64,000 bases of DNA from Arenicola marina (Eukaryota > Annelida > Polychaeta > Arenicolidae): positions 8,327,961 through 8,391,960 of the forward strand of contig OZ025258.1 of assembly GCA_964019135.1 (NCBI GenBank). The letters are read 5' to 3'. Every line of letters begins with the position of its first letter. Position 1 is the first letter of the stretch. This document shows, piece by piece, positions 20,380-35,300 of this stretch. The notes under the pieces were generated by a model. The model saw only the letters and a list, made by a program, of their open reading frames with translations, was not told the DNA's origin and did not search any database. Position numbers and translations under genes: made by a program.

Positions 20380-23300
20380 TGCATTTCGGTTCACGGCCGC
20401 GCGCTCTGTCAATGCCACATCAGTACTATCCTTAGGGTATAGGCACAGGGGGTAGATTGCGCTCGGGGTCGGGTTGGGGTCAGGGTTAGGTTCCCTCTTT
20501 TTCACCCGCCGCTACACGTGCATTTCGGGTAACGGCCGCCCACTCTGTCAATGCCACATCTGTACTATCTTTAGGGTTTAGGTACAGGGGGTAGATTGCG
20601 CTCGGGGCCGGGTTGGGGTCAGGGTTAGGTACCCTCTTTTTCACCCGCCGCTACACCTGCATTTCGGGTAGCGGCCGCCCGCTCGGTCAATGCCACATCT
20701 GTTCTATTCTTAGGGTTTAGGTACAGGGGGTAGATTGCGCTCGGGGTCGGGTTGGGTTCAGGGTTAGGTACCCTCTTTTTCACCCGCCGCCTCACCTGCA
20801 TTTCGGGTAACGGCCGCCCGCTCTGTCAAAGCTACATTAGTACTATCCTTAGGGTTTAGGTACAGGAGGTAGATTGCGCTCGGGCTCGGGTTGGGGTCAG
20901 GGTTAATTACCCTCCTTTTCACCCACAGCCTAACCTGCATTTCGGTTCACGGCCGCCCGCTCTGTCAATGCCACATCAGTACTATCCTTAGGGTTTAGGT
21001 ACAGGGGATATATTGCGCTTGGGGTCCGGTTGGGGTCAGGGTTAGGTACCCTCGTCTTCACTCGCAGCCTAACCTGCTTTTCCTGTCACGGCCGCCCGCT
21101 CTGTCAATGCCACATCGGTACTATCCTGAGGGTTTATGTACAACGGGTAGATTGCGCTCGGGGTCGGATTGGGGTCAGGGTTAGGTCCCCTCATCTTCAC
21201 CCGCCGCCTCACCTTCATTTCGGGTGAGTGCTGCCCGCTCTGTCAAGGCGACATCAGTAGTATCCTTAGGGTTTAAGTACTGGGGGTAGATTGCGCTCGG
21301 GGTCGGGTTGGGGTCAGGGTTTGATACCCTCTTCAACCGCCGCCTCACCTGCATTTCGGGTAACGGCCGCCCGCTCTGTCAAAGCTACATTAGTACTATC
21401 CTTAGGGTTTAGGTACAGGAGGTAGATTGCGCTCGGGCTCGGGTTGGGGTCAGGGTTAATTACCCTCCTTTTCACCCACAGCCTAACCTGCATTTCGCTT
21501 CACGGCCGCCAGCTCTGTCAATGCCACATCAGTTCTATCCTTAGGGTTTAGGTACAGGTGGTAGATTGCGCTCGGGGTCGGGTTGGGGTCAGGGTTAGGT
21601 ACCCTCTTTTTCACCCGCCGCTACACCTGCATTTCGGGTAATGGCCGCCCGCTCTGTGAATGCTACATCTGTAATATCCTTGGGGTTTAGGCACAGGGGG
21701 TAGATTGCGCTCGGGGTCGGGTTGGGGTCATGGTTAGGTACCCTCTTGAACCGCCGCCTCACCTGCATTTCGGTTCACGGCCGCCCGCTCCGTCAAGGCC
21801 ACATCAGTACTATCCTTAGGGTTTAGGTACAGGGGGTAGATTGCGCTCGGGGCCGGGTTGGGGTCAGGGTTAGGTACCCTCTTTTTCACCCGCCGCTACA
21901 CCTGCATTTCGGGTAGCGGCCGCCCGCTCGGTCAATGCCACATCTGTTCTATTCTTAGGGTTTAGGTACAGGGGGTAGATTGCGCTCGGGGTCGGGTTGG
22001 GTTCAGGGTTAGGTACCCTCTTTTTCACCCGCCGCCTCACCTGCATTTCGGGTAACGGCCGCCCGCTCTGTCGAAGCTACATTAGTACTATCCTTAGGGT
22101 ATACGTACAGGAGGTAGATTGCGCTCGGGCTCGGGTTGGGGTCAGGGTTAATTACCCTCCTTTTCACCCACAGCCTAACCTGCATTTCGCTTCACGGCCG
22201 CCAGCTCTGTCAATGCCACATCAGTACTATCCTTAGGGTTTAGGTACAGGTGGTAGATTGCGCTCGGGGTCGGGTTGGGGTCAGGGTTAGGTACCCTCTT
22301 TTTCACCCGCCGCTACACCTGCATTTCGGGTAATGGCCGCCCGCTCTGTGAATGCTACATCTGTAATATCCTTGGGGTTTAGGCACAGGGGGTAGATTGC
22401 GCTCGGGGTCGGGTTGGGGTCTGGGTTAGGTACCCTCTTGAACCGCCGCCTCACCTGCATTTCGGTTCACGGCCGCCCGCTCCGTCAAGGCCACATCAGT
22501 ACTATCCTTAGGGTTTAGGTACAGGATGTAGATTGCGCTCGGGGTCGGGTTGGGGTCAGGGTTAGGGACCCTCTTTCTCACCCGCAGCCTAACCTGCATT
22601 TCGGTTCACGGCCGCCAGCTCTGTCAATGCCACATCAGTACTATCCTTAGGGTATAGGCACAGGGGGTAGATTGCGCTCGGGGTCGGGTTGGGGTCAGAG
22701 TTAGGTTCCCTCTTTTTCACCCGCCGCTACACGTGCATTTCGGGTAACGGCCGCCCACTCTGTCAATGCCACATCTGTACTATCTTTAGGGTTTAGGTAC
22801 AGGGGGTAGATTGCGCTCGGGGCCGGGTTGGGGTCAGGGTTAGGTACCCTCTTTTTCACCCGCCGCTACACCTGCATTTCGGGTAGCGGCCGCCCGCTCG
22901 GTCAATGCCACATCTGTTCTATTCTTAGGGTTTAGGTACAGGGGGTAGATTGCGCTCAGGGTCGGGTTGGGTTCAGGGTTAGGTACCCTCTTTTTCACCC
23001 GCCGCTACACCTGCATTTCGGGCAACGGCCGCCCGCTCTGTCAATGCTACATCAGTACTATCCTTATGGTTTAGGTACAGTGGGTAGATTGCGCTCGGGG
23101 TCGGGTTGGGGTCAGGGTTAGGTACCATCTTCTTCACCCGCTGCCTAACCTTCATTTCGGTTCACGGCCGCCCGCTCTGTCAATGCCACATCAGTACTAT
23201 CCTTAGGGTTTAGGTACAGGATGTAGATTGCGCTCGGGGTCGGGTTGGGGTCAGGGTTAGGGACCCTCTTTCTCACCCGCAGCCTAACCTGCATTTCGGT

Positions 23301-24232
23301 TCACGGCCGCGCGCTCTGTCAATGCCACATCAGTACTATCCTTAGGGTATAGGCACAGGGGGTAGATTGCGCTCGGGGTCGGGTTGGGGTCAGGGTTAGG
23401 TTCCCTCTTTTTCACCCGCCGCTACACGTGCATTTCGGGTAACGGCCGCCCACTCTGTCAATGCCACATCTGTACTATCTTTAGGGTTTAGGTACAGGGG
23501 GTAGATTGCGCTCGGGGCCGGGTAGGGGTCAGGGTTAGGTACCCTCTTTTTCACCCGCCGCTACACCTGCATTTCGGGTAGCGGCCGCCCGCTCGGTCAA
23601 TGCCACATCTGTTCTATTCTTAGGGTTTAGGTACAGGGGGTAGATTGCGCTCGGGGTCGGGTTGGGTTCAGGGTTAGGTACCCTCTTTTTCACCCGCCGC
23701 TACACCTGCATTTCGGGTAACGGCCGCCCGCTCTGTCAATGCTACATCAGTACTATCCTTATGGTTTAGGTACAGTGGGTAGATTGCGCTCGGGGTCGGG
23801 TTGGGGTCAGGGTTAGGTACCATCTTCTTCACCCGCTGCCTAACCTGCATTTCGGTTCACGGCCGCCCGCTCTGTCAATGCCACATCAGTACTATCCTTA
23901 GGGTTTAGGTACAGGGGATATATTGCGCTTGGGGTCCGGTTGGGGTCAGGGTTAGGTACCCTCGTCTTCACTCGCAGCCTAACCTGCTTTTCCTGTCACG
24001 GCCGCCCCCTCTGGCAATGCCATGTCAGCCCTATCCTTAGGGTTTAGGTACAGGGGGTAGATTGCGCTCGGGGTCGGGTTGGGGTCAGGGTTAGGTGCCC
24101 TCTTTCTCACCCGCCGCCTAACCTGCATTTCGGTTCACGGCCGCCCGCTCTGTCAATGCCACATCAGTACTATCTTTAGGGTTTAGGTACAGGGGGTAGA
24201 TTGCGCTCGGGGTCGGGTTGGGGTCAGGGTTA
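20380..24232 (+). repeat. Higher-order block X, copy 2
   Basis: Copy of 11,047-14,899 at an offset of 9,333 bp with only scattered substitutions seen. It directly follows the truncated block Y, so a rearrangement junction lies at about 20,210-20,380. Confidence 0.85.
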
Positions 24233-26314
24233 ATTACCCTCCTTTTCACCCACAGCCTAACCTGCATTTCGCTTCACGGCCGCCAGCTCTGTCAATGCCA
24301 CATCAGTACTATCCTTAGGGTTTAGGTACAGGTGGTAGATTGCGCTCGGGGTCGGGTTGGGGTCAGGGTTAGGTACCCTCTTTTTCACCCGCCGCTACAC
24401 CTGCATTTCGGGTAATGGCCGCCCGCTCTGTGAATGCTACATCTGTAATATCCTTGGGCTTTAGGCACAGGGGGTAGATTGCGCTCGGGGTCGGGTTGGG
24501 GTCTGGGTTAGGTACCCTCTTGAACCGCCGCCTCACCTGCATTTCGGTTCACGGCCGCCCGCTCCGTCAAGGCCACATCAGTACTATCCTTAGGGTTTAG
24601 GTACAGGATGTAGATTGCGCTCGGGGTCGGGTTGGGGTCAGGGTTAGGGACCCTCTTTCTCACCCGCAGCCTAACCTGCATTTCGGTTCACGGCCGCCAG
24701 CTCTGTCAATGCCACATCAGTACTATCCTTAGGGTATAGGCACAGGGGGTAGATTGCGCTCGGGGTCGGGTTGGGGTCAGAGTTAGGTTCCCTCTTTTTC
24801 ACCCGCCGCTACACGTGCATTTCGGGTAACGGCCGCCCACTCTGTCAATGCCACATCTGTACTATCTTTAGGGTTTAGGTACAGGGGGTAGATTGCGCTC
24901 GGGGCCGGGTTGGGGTCAGGGTTAGGTACCCTCTTTTTCACCCGCCGCTACACCTGCATTTCGGGTAGCGGCCGCCCGCTCGGTCAATGCCACATCTGTT
25001 CTATTCTTAGGGTTTAGGTACAGGGGGTAGATTGCGCTCAGGGTCGGGTTGGGTTCAGGGTTAGGTACCCTCTTTTTCACCCGCCGCTACACCTGCATTT
25101 CGGGCAACGGCCGCCCGCTCTGTCAATGCTACATCAGTACTATCCTTATGGTTTAGGTACAGTGGGTAGATTGCGCTCGGGGTCGGGTTGGGGTCAGGGT
25201 TAGGTACCATCTTCTTCACCCGCTGCCTAACCTGCATTTCGGTTCACGGCCGCCCGCTCTGTCAATGCCACATCAGTACTATCCTTAGGGTTTAGGTACA
25301 GGATGTAGATTGCGCTCGGGGTCGGGTTGGGGTCAGGGTTAGGGACCCTCTTTCTCACCCGCAGCCTAACCTGCATTTCGGTTCACGGCCGCGCGCTCTG
25401 TCAATGCCACATCAGTACTATCCTTAGGGTATAGGCACAGGGGGTAGATTGCGCTCGGGGTCGGGTTGGGGTCAGGGTTAGGTTCCCTCTTTTTCACCCG
25501 CCGCTACACGTGCATTTCGGGTAACGGCCGCCCACTCTGTCAATGCCACATCTGTACTATCTTTAAGGTTTAGGTACAGGGGGTAGATTGCGCTCGGGGC
25601 CGGGTAGGGGTCAGGGTTAGGTACCCTCTTTTTCACCCGCCGCTACACCTGCATTTCGGGTAGCGGCCGCCCGCTCGGTCAATGCCACATCTGTTCTATT
25701 CTTAGGGTTTAGGTACAGGGGGTAGATTGCGCTCGGGGTCGGGTTGGGTTCAGGGTTAGGTACCCTCTTTTTCACCCGCCGCTACACCTGCATTTCGGGT
25801 AACGGCCGCCCGCTCTGTCAATGCTACATCAGTACTATCCTTATGGTTTAGGTACAGTGGGTAGATTGCGCTCGGGGTCGGGTTGGGGTCAGGGTTAGGT
25901 ACCATCTTCTTCACCCGCTGCCTAACCTGCATTTCGGTTCACGGCCGCCCGCTCTGTCAATGCCACATCAGTACTATCCTTAGGGTTTAGGTACAGGGGA
26001 TATATTGCGCTTGGGGTCCGGTTGGGGTCAGGGTTAGGTACCCTCGTCTTCACTCGCAGCCTAACCTGCTTTTCCTGTCACGGCCGCCCCCTCTGGCAAT
26101 GCCATGTCAGCCCTATCCTTAGGGTTTAGGTACAGGGGGTAGATTGCGCTCGGGGTCGGGTTGGGGTCAGGGTTAGGTGCCCTCTTTCTCACCCGCCGCC
26201 TAACCTGCATTTCGGTTCACGGCCGCCCGCTCTGTCAATGCCACATCAGTACTATCTTTAGGGTTTAGGTACAGGGGGTAGATTGCGCTCGGGGTCGGGT
26301 TGGGGTCAGGGTTA
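24233..26314 (+). repeat. 15-mer tandem duplication (2,082 bp)
   Basis: Repeats 22,151-24,232 at an offset of 2,082 bp, about 15 monomers. The unit with ggggatatattgcgcttggg is at 23,914 in the first copy and 25,996 in the second. Block Y follows directly. Confidence 0.85.
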
Positions 26315-29300
26315 GGTACCCTCTTTTTCACCCGCCGCTACACCTGCATTTCGGGTAACGGCCGCCCGCTCTGTCAATGCTACATCTGTAATATCCTTAG
26401 GGTTTATGTACAGGGGATAGCTTGCGCTCGGGGTCGGGTTGGGGTCAGGGTTAGGTACCCTCTTTTTCACCCGCAGCCTAACCTGCATTTCGGGTAACGG
26501 CCGCCCGCTCTGTCAATGCCACATCTGTAATATCCTTAGGGTTTAGGTACAGGGGGTAGATTGCGCTCGGGGTCGGGTTGGGGTCAGGGTTAGGTACCCT
26601 CTTCTTCACCGGCCGCCTAACCTGAATTTCGGTTCACGGCCGCCCGCTCTGTCAATGCCACATCTGTACTATCCTTAGGGTTTAGGTACAGGGGATAGAT
26701 TGCGCTCGGGGTCGGGTTGGGGTCAGGGTTAGGTACCCTCTTCTTCACCGGCCGCCTAACCTGCATTTCGGTTCACGGCCGCCCGCTCTGTCAATGCCAC
26801 ATCTGTACTATCTTTAGGGTTTAGATACAGGGGGTAGATTGCGCTCGGGGTCGGTTTGGGGTCAGGGTTAGATACCCTATTTTTCTCCCGCCGCTACACC
26901 TGCACTTCGGGTAACGGCCGCCCGCTCTGTCAATGCCACATCTGTACTATCCTTAGGGATTAGGTACAGGGGGTAGATTGCGCTCAGGGTCGGGTTGGGG
27001 TCAGGGTTAGGTATCCCTTTTTCACCCGCCGCCACTCCTGCATTTCGGGTAACGGCCGCCCGCTCTGTCAATGACACATCTGTACTATCCTTAGGGTTTA
27101 TGTACAGGGGATAGCTTGCGCTCGGGGTCGGGTTGGGGTCAGGGTTAGGTACCTTCTTTTTCACCCGCAGCCTAACCTGAATTTCGCGTAACGGCCGCCC
27201 GCTCTGTCAATGCCACATCTGTACTATCCTTAGGGTTTAGGTACAGGGGGTAGATTGCGCTCGGGGTCGGGTTGGGGTCAGGGTTAGGTACCCTCTTTTT
27301 CTCCCGCCGCTACACCTGCATTTCGGGTAACGGCCGCCCGCTTTGTCAATGCCACATCTGTACTATCCTTAGGGTTTAGGCACAGGGGGTAGATTGCGCT
27401 CGGGGTCGGGTTGGGGTCAGGGTTAGGTACCCTATTTTTCACCCGCCGCCTCACCTCCCTTGTGGATAAGGGCCGCCCGCTATGTTAATGCCACATCTGT
27501 ACTATCCTCAGGGTTTAGGTACAGGGGGTAGCTTGCGCTCGGGGTCTCGTTGTGGTCAGGGTTAGGTACCCTCTTTTTCTCCCGCCGCCACTCCTGCATT
27601 TCGGGTAACGGCCGCCCGCTCTGTCAATGACACATCTGTACTATCCTTAGGGTTTAGGTACACGGGGTAGATTGCGCTCGGGGTCGGGTAGGGGTCAGGG
27701 TTAGGTACCCTATTTTTCTCCCGCCGCCTCACCTCCCTTGCGGATTAGGGCCGCCCGCTATGTTAATGCCACATCTGTACTATCCTTAGGGTTTAGGAAC
27801 AGGGGGTAGATTGCGCTCGGGGTCGGGTTGGCGTCCGGGTTAGGTACCATCTTTTTCACCCGCCGCTACACTTGCATTTCGGGTAACGGCCGCCCGCTCT
27901 GTCAATGCCACATCTGTACTATCCTTAGGGTTTAGCTACAGGGGGTAGATTGCGCTCAGGGTCGGATTGGGGTCAGGGTTAGGTATCCCTTTTTCACCCG
28001 CCGCCACACCTGCATTTCGGGTAATGGCCGCCCGATCCGTCAATGCCACATCTGTACTATCCTTAGGGTTTAGGTACAGGGGGTAGCTTGCGCTCGGGGT
28101 CTCGTTGTGGTCAGGGTTAGGTACCCTCTTTTTCTCCCGCCGCCACTCCTGCATTTCGGGTAACGGCCGCCCGCTCTGTCAATGACACATCTGTACTATC
28201 CTTAGGGTTTATGTACAGGGGATAGCTTGCGCTCGGGGTCGGGTTGGGGTCAGGGTTAGGTACCTTCTTTTTCACCCGCAGCCTAACCTGAATTTCGTGT
28301 AACGGCCGCCCGCTCTGTCAATGCCACATCAGTACTATCCTCAGGGTTGAGGTACAGGTGGTAGATTGCGCTCGGCGTCGGTTTGGGGTCAGGGTTAGAT
28401 ACCCTCTTCAACCGCCGCATCACCTGCATTTCGGGTAACGGCCGCCCGCTCTGCCAATGCTACATCAGTACTATCCTTAGGGCTTAGGCACAGGGGATAG
28501 ATTGCGCTCGGCGTTGTTTTGGGGTCAGTGTTAGCTACCCTCTTTCTCACCCGCAGCCTAACCTGCATTTCGGTTCACGGCCGCCCGCTCTGTCAATGCC
28601 ACATCAGTACTATCCTTTGGGGTTTAGGTACAGGGGGTAGATTGCGCTCAGGGGCGGGTTGGGGTCAGGGTTAGGTACCCTATTTTTCACCCGCCGCTAC
28701 ACCTGCATTTCGGGTAATGGCCGCCCGCTCTGTGAATGCCACATCTGTAATATCCTTCGGGTTTAGGTACAGGGGGTAGATTGCGCTCGGGGTCGGATTG
28801 GGGTCAGGGTTAGGTACCCTCTTTCTCACCCGCCGCTACACCTGCATTTCGGGTAACGGCTGCCCGGTCTGTCAACGCCACATCTGTACTATCCTTAGGG
28901 TTTAGGTACAGGGGGTAGAACCTGCATTTCGGGTAACGGCCGCCCGCTCTGTCAATGCCACATCTGTACTATCCTTAGGGTTTAGGTACAGGGGTAGATT
29001 GCGCTCAGGGGCGGGTTGGGGTCAGGGTTAGGTACCCTCTTTTTCACCCGCCGCCACACCTGCATTTCGAGCAACGGCCGCCCGCTCTGTCAATGACACA
29101 TCTGTACTATCCTTAGGGTTTAGGTACAGGGGGTAGAACCTGCATTTCGGGTAACGGCCGCCCGCTCTGTCAATGCCACATCTGTACTATCCTTAGGGTT
29201 TAGGTACAGGGGGTAGAACCTGCATTTCGGGTAACGGCCGCCCGCTCTGTCAATGCCACATCTGTACTATCCTTAGGGTTTAGGTACAGGGGGTAGATTG

Positions 29301-32300
29301 CGCTCAGGGTCGGGTTGGGGTCAGGGTTAGGTACCCTCTTTTTCACCCGCCGCTACACCTGCATTTCGGGTAATGGCCGGCCGCTCTGTCAATGCCACAT
29401 CTGTACTATCCTTAGGGTTTAGGTACAGGGGGTAGCTTGCGCTCGGGGTCTCGTTGTGGTCAGGGTTAGGTACCCTCTTTTTCTCCCGCCGCCACTCCTG
29501 CATTTCGGGTAACGGCCGCCCGCTCTGTCAATGACACATCTGTACTATCCTTAGGGTTTATGTACAGGGGATAGCTTGCGCTCGGGGTCGGGTTGGGGTC
29601 AGGGTTAGGTACCCTCGTTTTCACCCGCAGCCTAACCTGCATTTCGGGTAAGGGCCGCCCGCTCTGTCAAGGTCACATCTGTACTATCCTTAGGGTTTAG
29701 GTACAGGGGGTAGATTGCGCTCGAGGTTGGGTTGGCGTCAGGGTTAGGTACCCTCTTTTTCACCCGCCGCTACACATGCATTTCGGGTAACGGCCGCCCG
29801 CTCTGTCAAAGCTACATTAGTACTATCCTTAGGGTTTAGGTACAGGAGGTAGATTGCGCTCGGGTTCGGGTTGGGGTCAGGGTTAGGTACCCTCCTTTTC
29901 ACCCACAGCCTAACCTGCATTTCGGTTCACGGCCGCCCGCTCTGTCAATGCCACATCAGTACTATCCTCAGGGTTGAGGTACAGGTGGTAGATTGCGCTC
30001 GGGTTCGGATTGGGGTCAGGGTTAGGTACCCTCTTTTTCACCCGCCGCTACACCTGCATTTCGGGTAATGGCCGCCCGCTCTGTGAATGCCACATCTGTA
30101 ATATCCTTGGGGTTTACGTACAGGGGGTAGATTGCGCTCGGGGTCGGGTTGGGGTCACGGTTAGGTACCCTCTTGAACCGCCGCCTCACCTGCATTTCGG
30201 TTCACGGCCGCCCGCTCTGTCAATGCCACATCAGTACTCTCCTTTGGGGTTTAGGTACAGGGGGTAGATTGCGCTCGGGGTCGGGTTGGGGTCAGGGTTA
30301 GGTACCCGCTTTCTCACTCGCCGCTACACCTGCATTTCGGGTAACGGCTGCCCGGTCTGTCAACGCCACATCTGTACTATCCTTAGGGTTTAGGTACAGG
30401 GGGTAGATTGCGCTCGGGGTCGGGTTGGGGTCAGGGTTAGGTACCCTCTTTTTCTCCCGCCGCTACACCTGCATTTCGGGTAACGGCCGCCCGCTCTGTC
30501 AATGCCACATCTGTACTATCCTTAGGGTTTAGGTACAGGGGGTAGATTGCGCTCGGGGTCGGGTTGGGGTCAAGGTTAGGTACCCTATTTTTCACCCGCC
30601 GCCTCACTTCCCTTGTGGATAAGGGCCGCCCGCTATGTTAATGCCACATCTGTACTATCCTCAGGCTTTAGGTACAGGGAGTAGAACCTGCATTTCGGGT
30701 AACGGCCGCCCGCTCTGTCAATGCCACATCTGTACTATCCTTAGGGTTTAGGTACAGGGGTAGATTGCGCTCAGGGTCGGGTTGGGGTCAGGGTTAGGTA
30801 CCCTCTTTTTCACCCGCCGCCACACCTGCATTTCGGGCAACGGCCGCCCGCTCTGTCAATGCCACATCTGTACTATCCTTAGGGTTTAGGTACAGGGGGT
30901 AGCTTGCGCTCGGGGTCTCGTTGTGGTCAGGGTTAGGTACCCTCTTTTTCTCCCGCCGCCACTCCTGCATTTCGGGTAACGGCCGCCCGCTCTGTCAATG
31001 ACACATCTGTACTATCCTTAGGGTTTATGTACAGGGGATAGCTTGCGCTCGGGGTCGGGTTGGGGTCAGGGTTAGGTACCCTCGTTTTCACCCGCAGCCT
31101 AACCTGCATTTCGCGTAAGGGCCGCCCGCTCTGTCAAGGTCACATCTGTACTATCCTTAGGGCTTAGGTACAGGGGGTAGATTGCGCTCGAGGTTGGGTT
31201 GGCGTCAGGGTTAGGTACCCTCTTTTTCACCCGCCGCTACACATGCATTTCGGGTAACGGCCGCCCGCTCTGTCAAAGCTACATTAGTACTATCCTTAGG
31301 GTTTAGGTACAGCAGGTAGATTGCTCTCGGGTTCGGGTTGGGGTCAGGGTTAGGTACTCTCCTTTTCACCCACAGCCTAACCTGCATTTCGCTTCACGGC
31401 CGCCCGCTCTGTCAATGCCACATCAGTACTCTCCTTTGGGGTTTAGGTACAGGGGGTAGATTGCGCTCGGGGTCGGGTTGGGGTCAGGGTTAGGTACCCG
31501 CTTTCTCACTCGCCGCTACACCTGCATTTCGGGTAACGGCTGCCCGGTCTATCAACGCCACATCTGTACTATCCTTAGGGTTTAGGTACAGGGGGTAGAT
31601 TGCGCTCGGGGTCGGGTTGGGGTCAGGGTTAGGTACCCTCTTTTTCTCCCGCCGCTACACCTGCATTTCGGGTAACGGCCGCCCGCTCTGTCAATGCCAC
31701 ATCTGTACTATCCTTAGGGTTTAGGTACAGGGGGTAGATTGCGCTCGGGGTCGGGTTGGGGTCAAGGTTAGGTACCCTATTTTTCACCCGCCGCCTCACC
31801 TCCCTTGTGGATAAGGGCCGCCCGCTATGTTAATGCCACATCTGTACTATCCTCAGGCTTTAGGTACAGGGGGTAGAACCTGCATTTCGGGTAACGGCCG
31901 CCCGCTCTGTCAATGCCACATCTGTACTATCCTTAGGGTTTAGGTACAGGGGTAGATTGCGCTCAGGGTCGGGAAGGGGTCAGGGTTAGGTACCCTCTAT
32001 TTCACCCGCCGCCACACCTGCATTTCGGGCAACGGCCGCCCGCTCTGTCAATGCCACATCTGTACTATCCTTAGGGTTTAGGTACAGGGGGTAGCTTGCG
32101 CTCGGGGTCTCGTTGTGGTCAGGGTTAGGTACCCTCTTTTTCTCCCGCCGCCACTCCTGCATTTCGGGTAACGGCCGCCCGCTCTGTCAATGACACATCT
32201 GTACTATCCTTAGGGTTTATGTACAGGGGATAGCTTGCGCTCGGGGTCGGGTTGGGGTCAGGGTTAGGTACCCTCGTTTTCACCCGCAGCCTAACCTGCA

Positions 32301-35300
32301 TTTCGGGTCAGGGCCGCCCGCTCTGTCAAGGTCACATCTGTACTATCCTTAGGGTTTAGGTACAGGGGGTAGATTGCGCTCGAGGTTGGGTTGGCGTCAG
32401 GGTTAGGTACCCTCTTTTTCACCCGCCGCTACACATGCATTTCGGGTAACGGCCGCCCGCTCTGTCAAAGCTACATTAGTACTATCCTTAGGGTTTAGGT
32501 ACAGGAGGTAGATTGCGCTCGGGTTCGGGTTGGGGTCAGGGTTAGGTACCCTCCTTTTCACCCACAGCCTAACCTGCATTTCGCTTCACGGCCGCCCGCT
32601 CTGTCAATGCCACATCAGTACTATCCTCAGGGTTTAGGTACAGGTGGTAGATTGCGCTCGGGTTCGGATTGGGGTCAGGGTTAGGTACCCTCTTTTTCAC
32701 CCGCCGCTACACCTGCATTTCGGGTAATGGCCGCCCGCTCTGTGAATGCCACATCTGTAATATCCTTGGGGTTTAGGTACAGGGGGTAGATTGCGCTCGG
32801 GGTCGGGTTGGGGTCAGGGTTAGGTACCCTCTTAAACCGCCGCCTTACCTGCATTTCGGTTCACGGCCGCCCGCTCTGTCAATGCCACATCAGTACTCTC
32901 CTTTGGGGTTTAGGTACAGGGGGTAGATTGCGCTCGGGGTCGGGTTGGGGTCAGGGTTAGGTACCCTCTTTTTCTCCCGCCGCTACACCTGCATTTCGGG
33001 TAACGGCCGCCCGCTCTGTCAATGCCACATCTGTACTATCCTTAGGGTTTAGGTACAGGGGGTAGATTGCGCTCGGGGTCGGGTTGGGGTCAGGGTTAGG
33101 TACCCTCTTTTTCACCCGCCGCCTCACCTCCTTTGTGGATAAGGGCCGCCCGCTATGTTAATGCCACATCTGTACTATCCTCAGGGTTTAGGTACAGGGG
33201 GTAGAACCTGCATTTCGGGTAACGGCCGCCCGCTCTGTCAATGCCACATCTGTACTATCCTTAGGGTTTAGGTACAGGGGTAGATTGCGCTCAGGGTCGG
33301 GTTGGGGTCGGGGTTAGGTACCCTCTTTTTCACCCGCCGCCACACCTGCATTTCGGGCAACGGCCGCCCGCTCTGTCAATGCCACATCTGTACTATCCTT
33401 AGGGTTTAGGTACAGGGGGTAGAACCTGCATTTCGGGTAACGGCCGCCCGCTCTGTCAATGCCACATCTGTACTATCCTTAGGGTTTAGGTACAGGGGGT
33501 AGATTGCGCTCAGGGTCGGGTTGGGGTCAGGGTTAGGTACCCTCTTTTTCACCCGCCGCCTCACCTGCATTTCGGGTAATGGCCGGCCGCTCTGTCAATG
33601 CCACATCTGTACTATCCTTTGGGTTTAGGTACAGGGGGTAGCTTGCGCTCGGGGTCTCGTTGTGGTCAGGGTTAGGTACCCTCTTTTTCTCCCGCCGCCA
33701 CTCCTGCATTTCGGGTAACGGCCGCCCGCTCTGTCAATGACACATCTGTACTATCCTTAGGGTTTATGTACAGGGGATAGCTTGCGCTCGGGGTCGGGTT
33801 GGGGTCAGGGTTAGGTACCCTCGTTTTCACCCGCAGCCTAACCTGCATTTCGGGTAACGGCCGAACGCTCTTTCAATGCCACATCTGTACTATCCTTAGG
33901 GTTTAAGCACAGGGCGTAGATTGCGCTCGGGGTCGGGTTGGGGTCAGGGTTAGGTACCCTCTACTTCACCGGCCGCATAACCTGCATTTCGGTTCACGGC
34001 CGCCCGCTCTGTCAATGCCACATCAGTACTATCCTTAGGGCTTAGGCACAGGGGATAGATTGCGCTCGGGGTTGTTTTGGGGTCAGTGTTAGGTACCCTC
34101 TTTCTCACCCGCAGCCTAACCTGCATTTCGGTTCACGGCCGCCCGCTCTGTCAATGCCACATCAGTACTCTCCTTTGGGGTTTAGGTACAGGGGGTAGAT
34201 TGCGCTCGGGGTCGGGTTGGGGTCAGGGTTAGGGACCCTCTTTCTCACTCGCCGCTACACCTGCATTTCGGGTAACGGCTGCCCGGTCTGTCAACGCCAC
34301 ATCTGTACTATCCTTAGGGTTTAGGTACAGGGGGTAGATTGCGCTCGGGGTCGGGTTGGGGTCAGGGTGAGGTACCCTCTTTTTCTCCCGCCGCTACACC
34401 TGCATTTCGGGTAACGGCCGCCCGCTCTGTCAATGCCACATCTGTACTATCCTTAGGATTTAGGTACAGGGGGTAGATTGCGCTCGGGGTCGGGTTGGGG
34501 TCAGGGTTAGGTACCCTCTTTTTCACCCGCCGCCTCACCTCCCTTGTGGATAAGGGCCGCCCGCTATGTTAATGCCACATCTGTACTATCCTCAGGGTTT
34601 AGGTACAGGGCGTAGAACCTGCATTTCGGGTAACGGCCGCCCGCTCTGTCAATGCCACATCTGTACTATCCTTAGGGTTTAGGTACAGGGGTAGATTGCG
34701 CTCAGGGTCGGGTTGGGGTCAGGGTTAGGTACCCTCTTTTTCACCCGCCGCCACACCTGCATTTCGGGCAACGGCCGCCCGCTCTGTCAATGCCACATCT
34801 GTACTATCCTTAGGGTTTAGGTACAGGGGGTAGAACCTGCATTTCGGGTAACGGCCGCCCGCTCTGTCAATGCCACATCTGTACTACCCTTAGGGTTTAG
34901 GTACAGGGGGTAGAACCTGCATTTCGGGTAACGGCCGCCCGCTCTGTCAATGCCACATCTGTACTATCCTTAGGATTTAGGTACAGGGGGTAGCTTGCGC
35001 TCGGGGTCTCGTTGTGGTCAGGGTTAGGTACCCTCTTTTTCTCCCGCCGCCACTCCTGCATTTCGGGTAACGGCCGCCCGCTCTGTCAATGACACATCTG
35101 TACTATCCTTAGGGTTTATGTACAGGGGATAGCTTGCGCTCGGGGTCGGGTTGGGGTCAGGGTTAGGTACCCTCGTTTTCACCCGCAGCCTAACCTGCAT
35201 TTCGGGTAACGGCCGCCCGCTCTTTCAATGCCACATCTGTACTATCCTTAGGGTTTAGGCACAGGGGGTAGATTGCGCTCGGGGTCGGGTTGGGGTCAGG

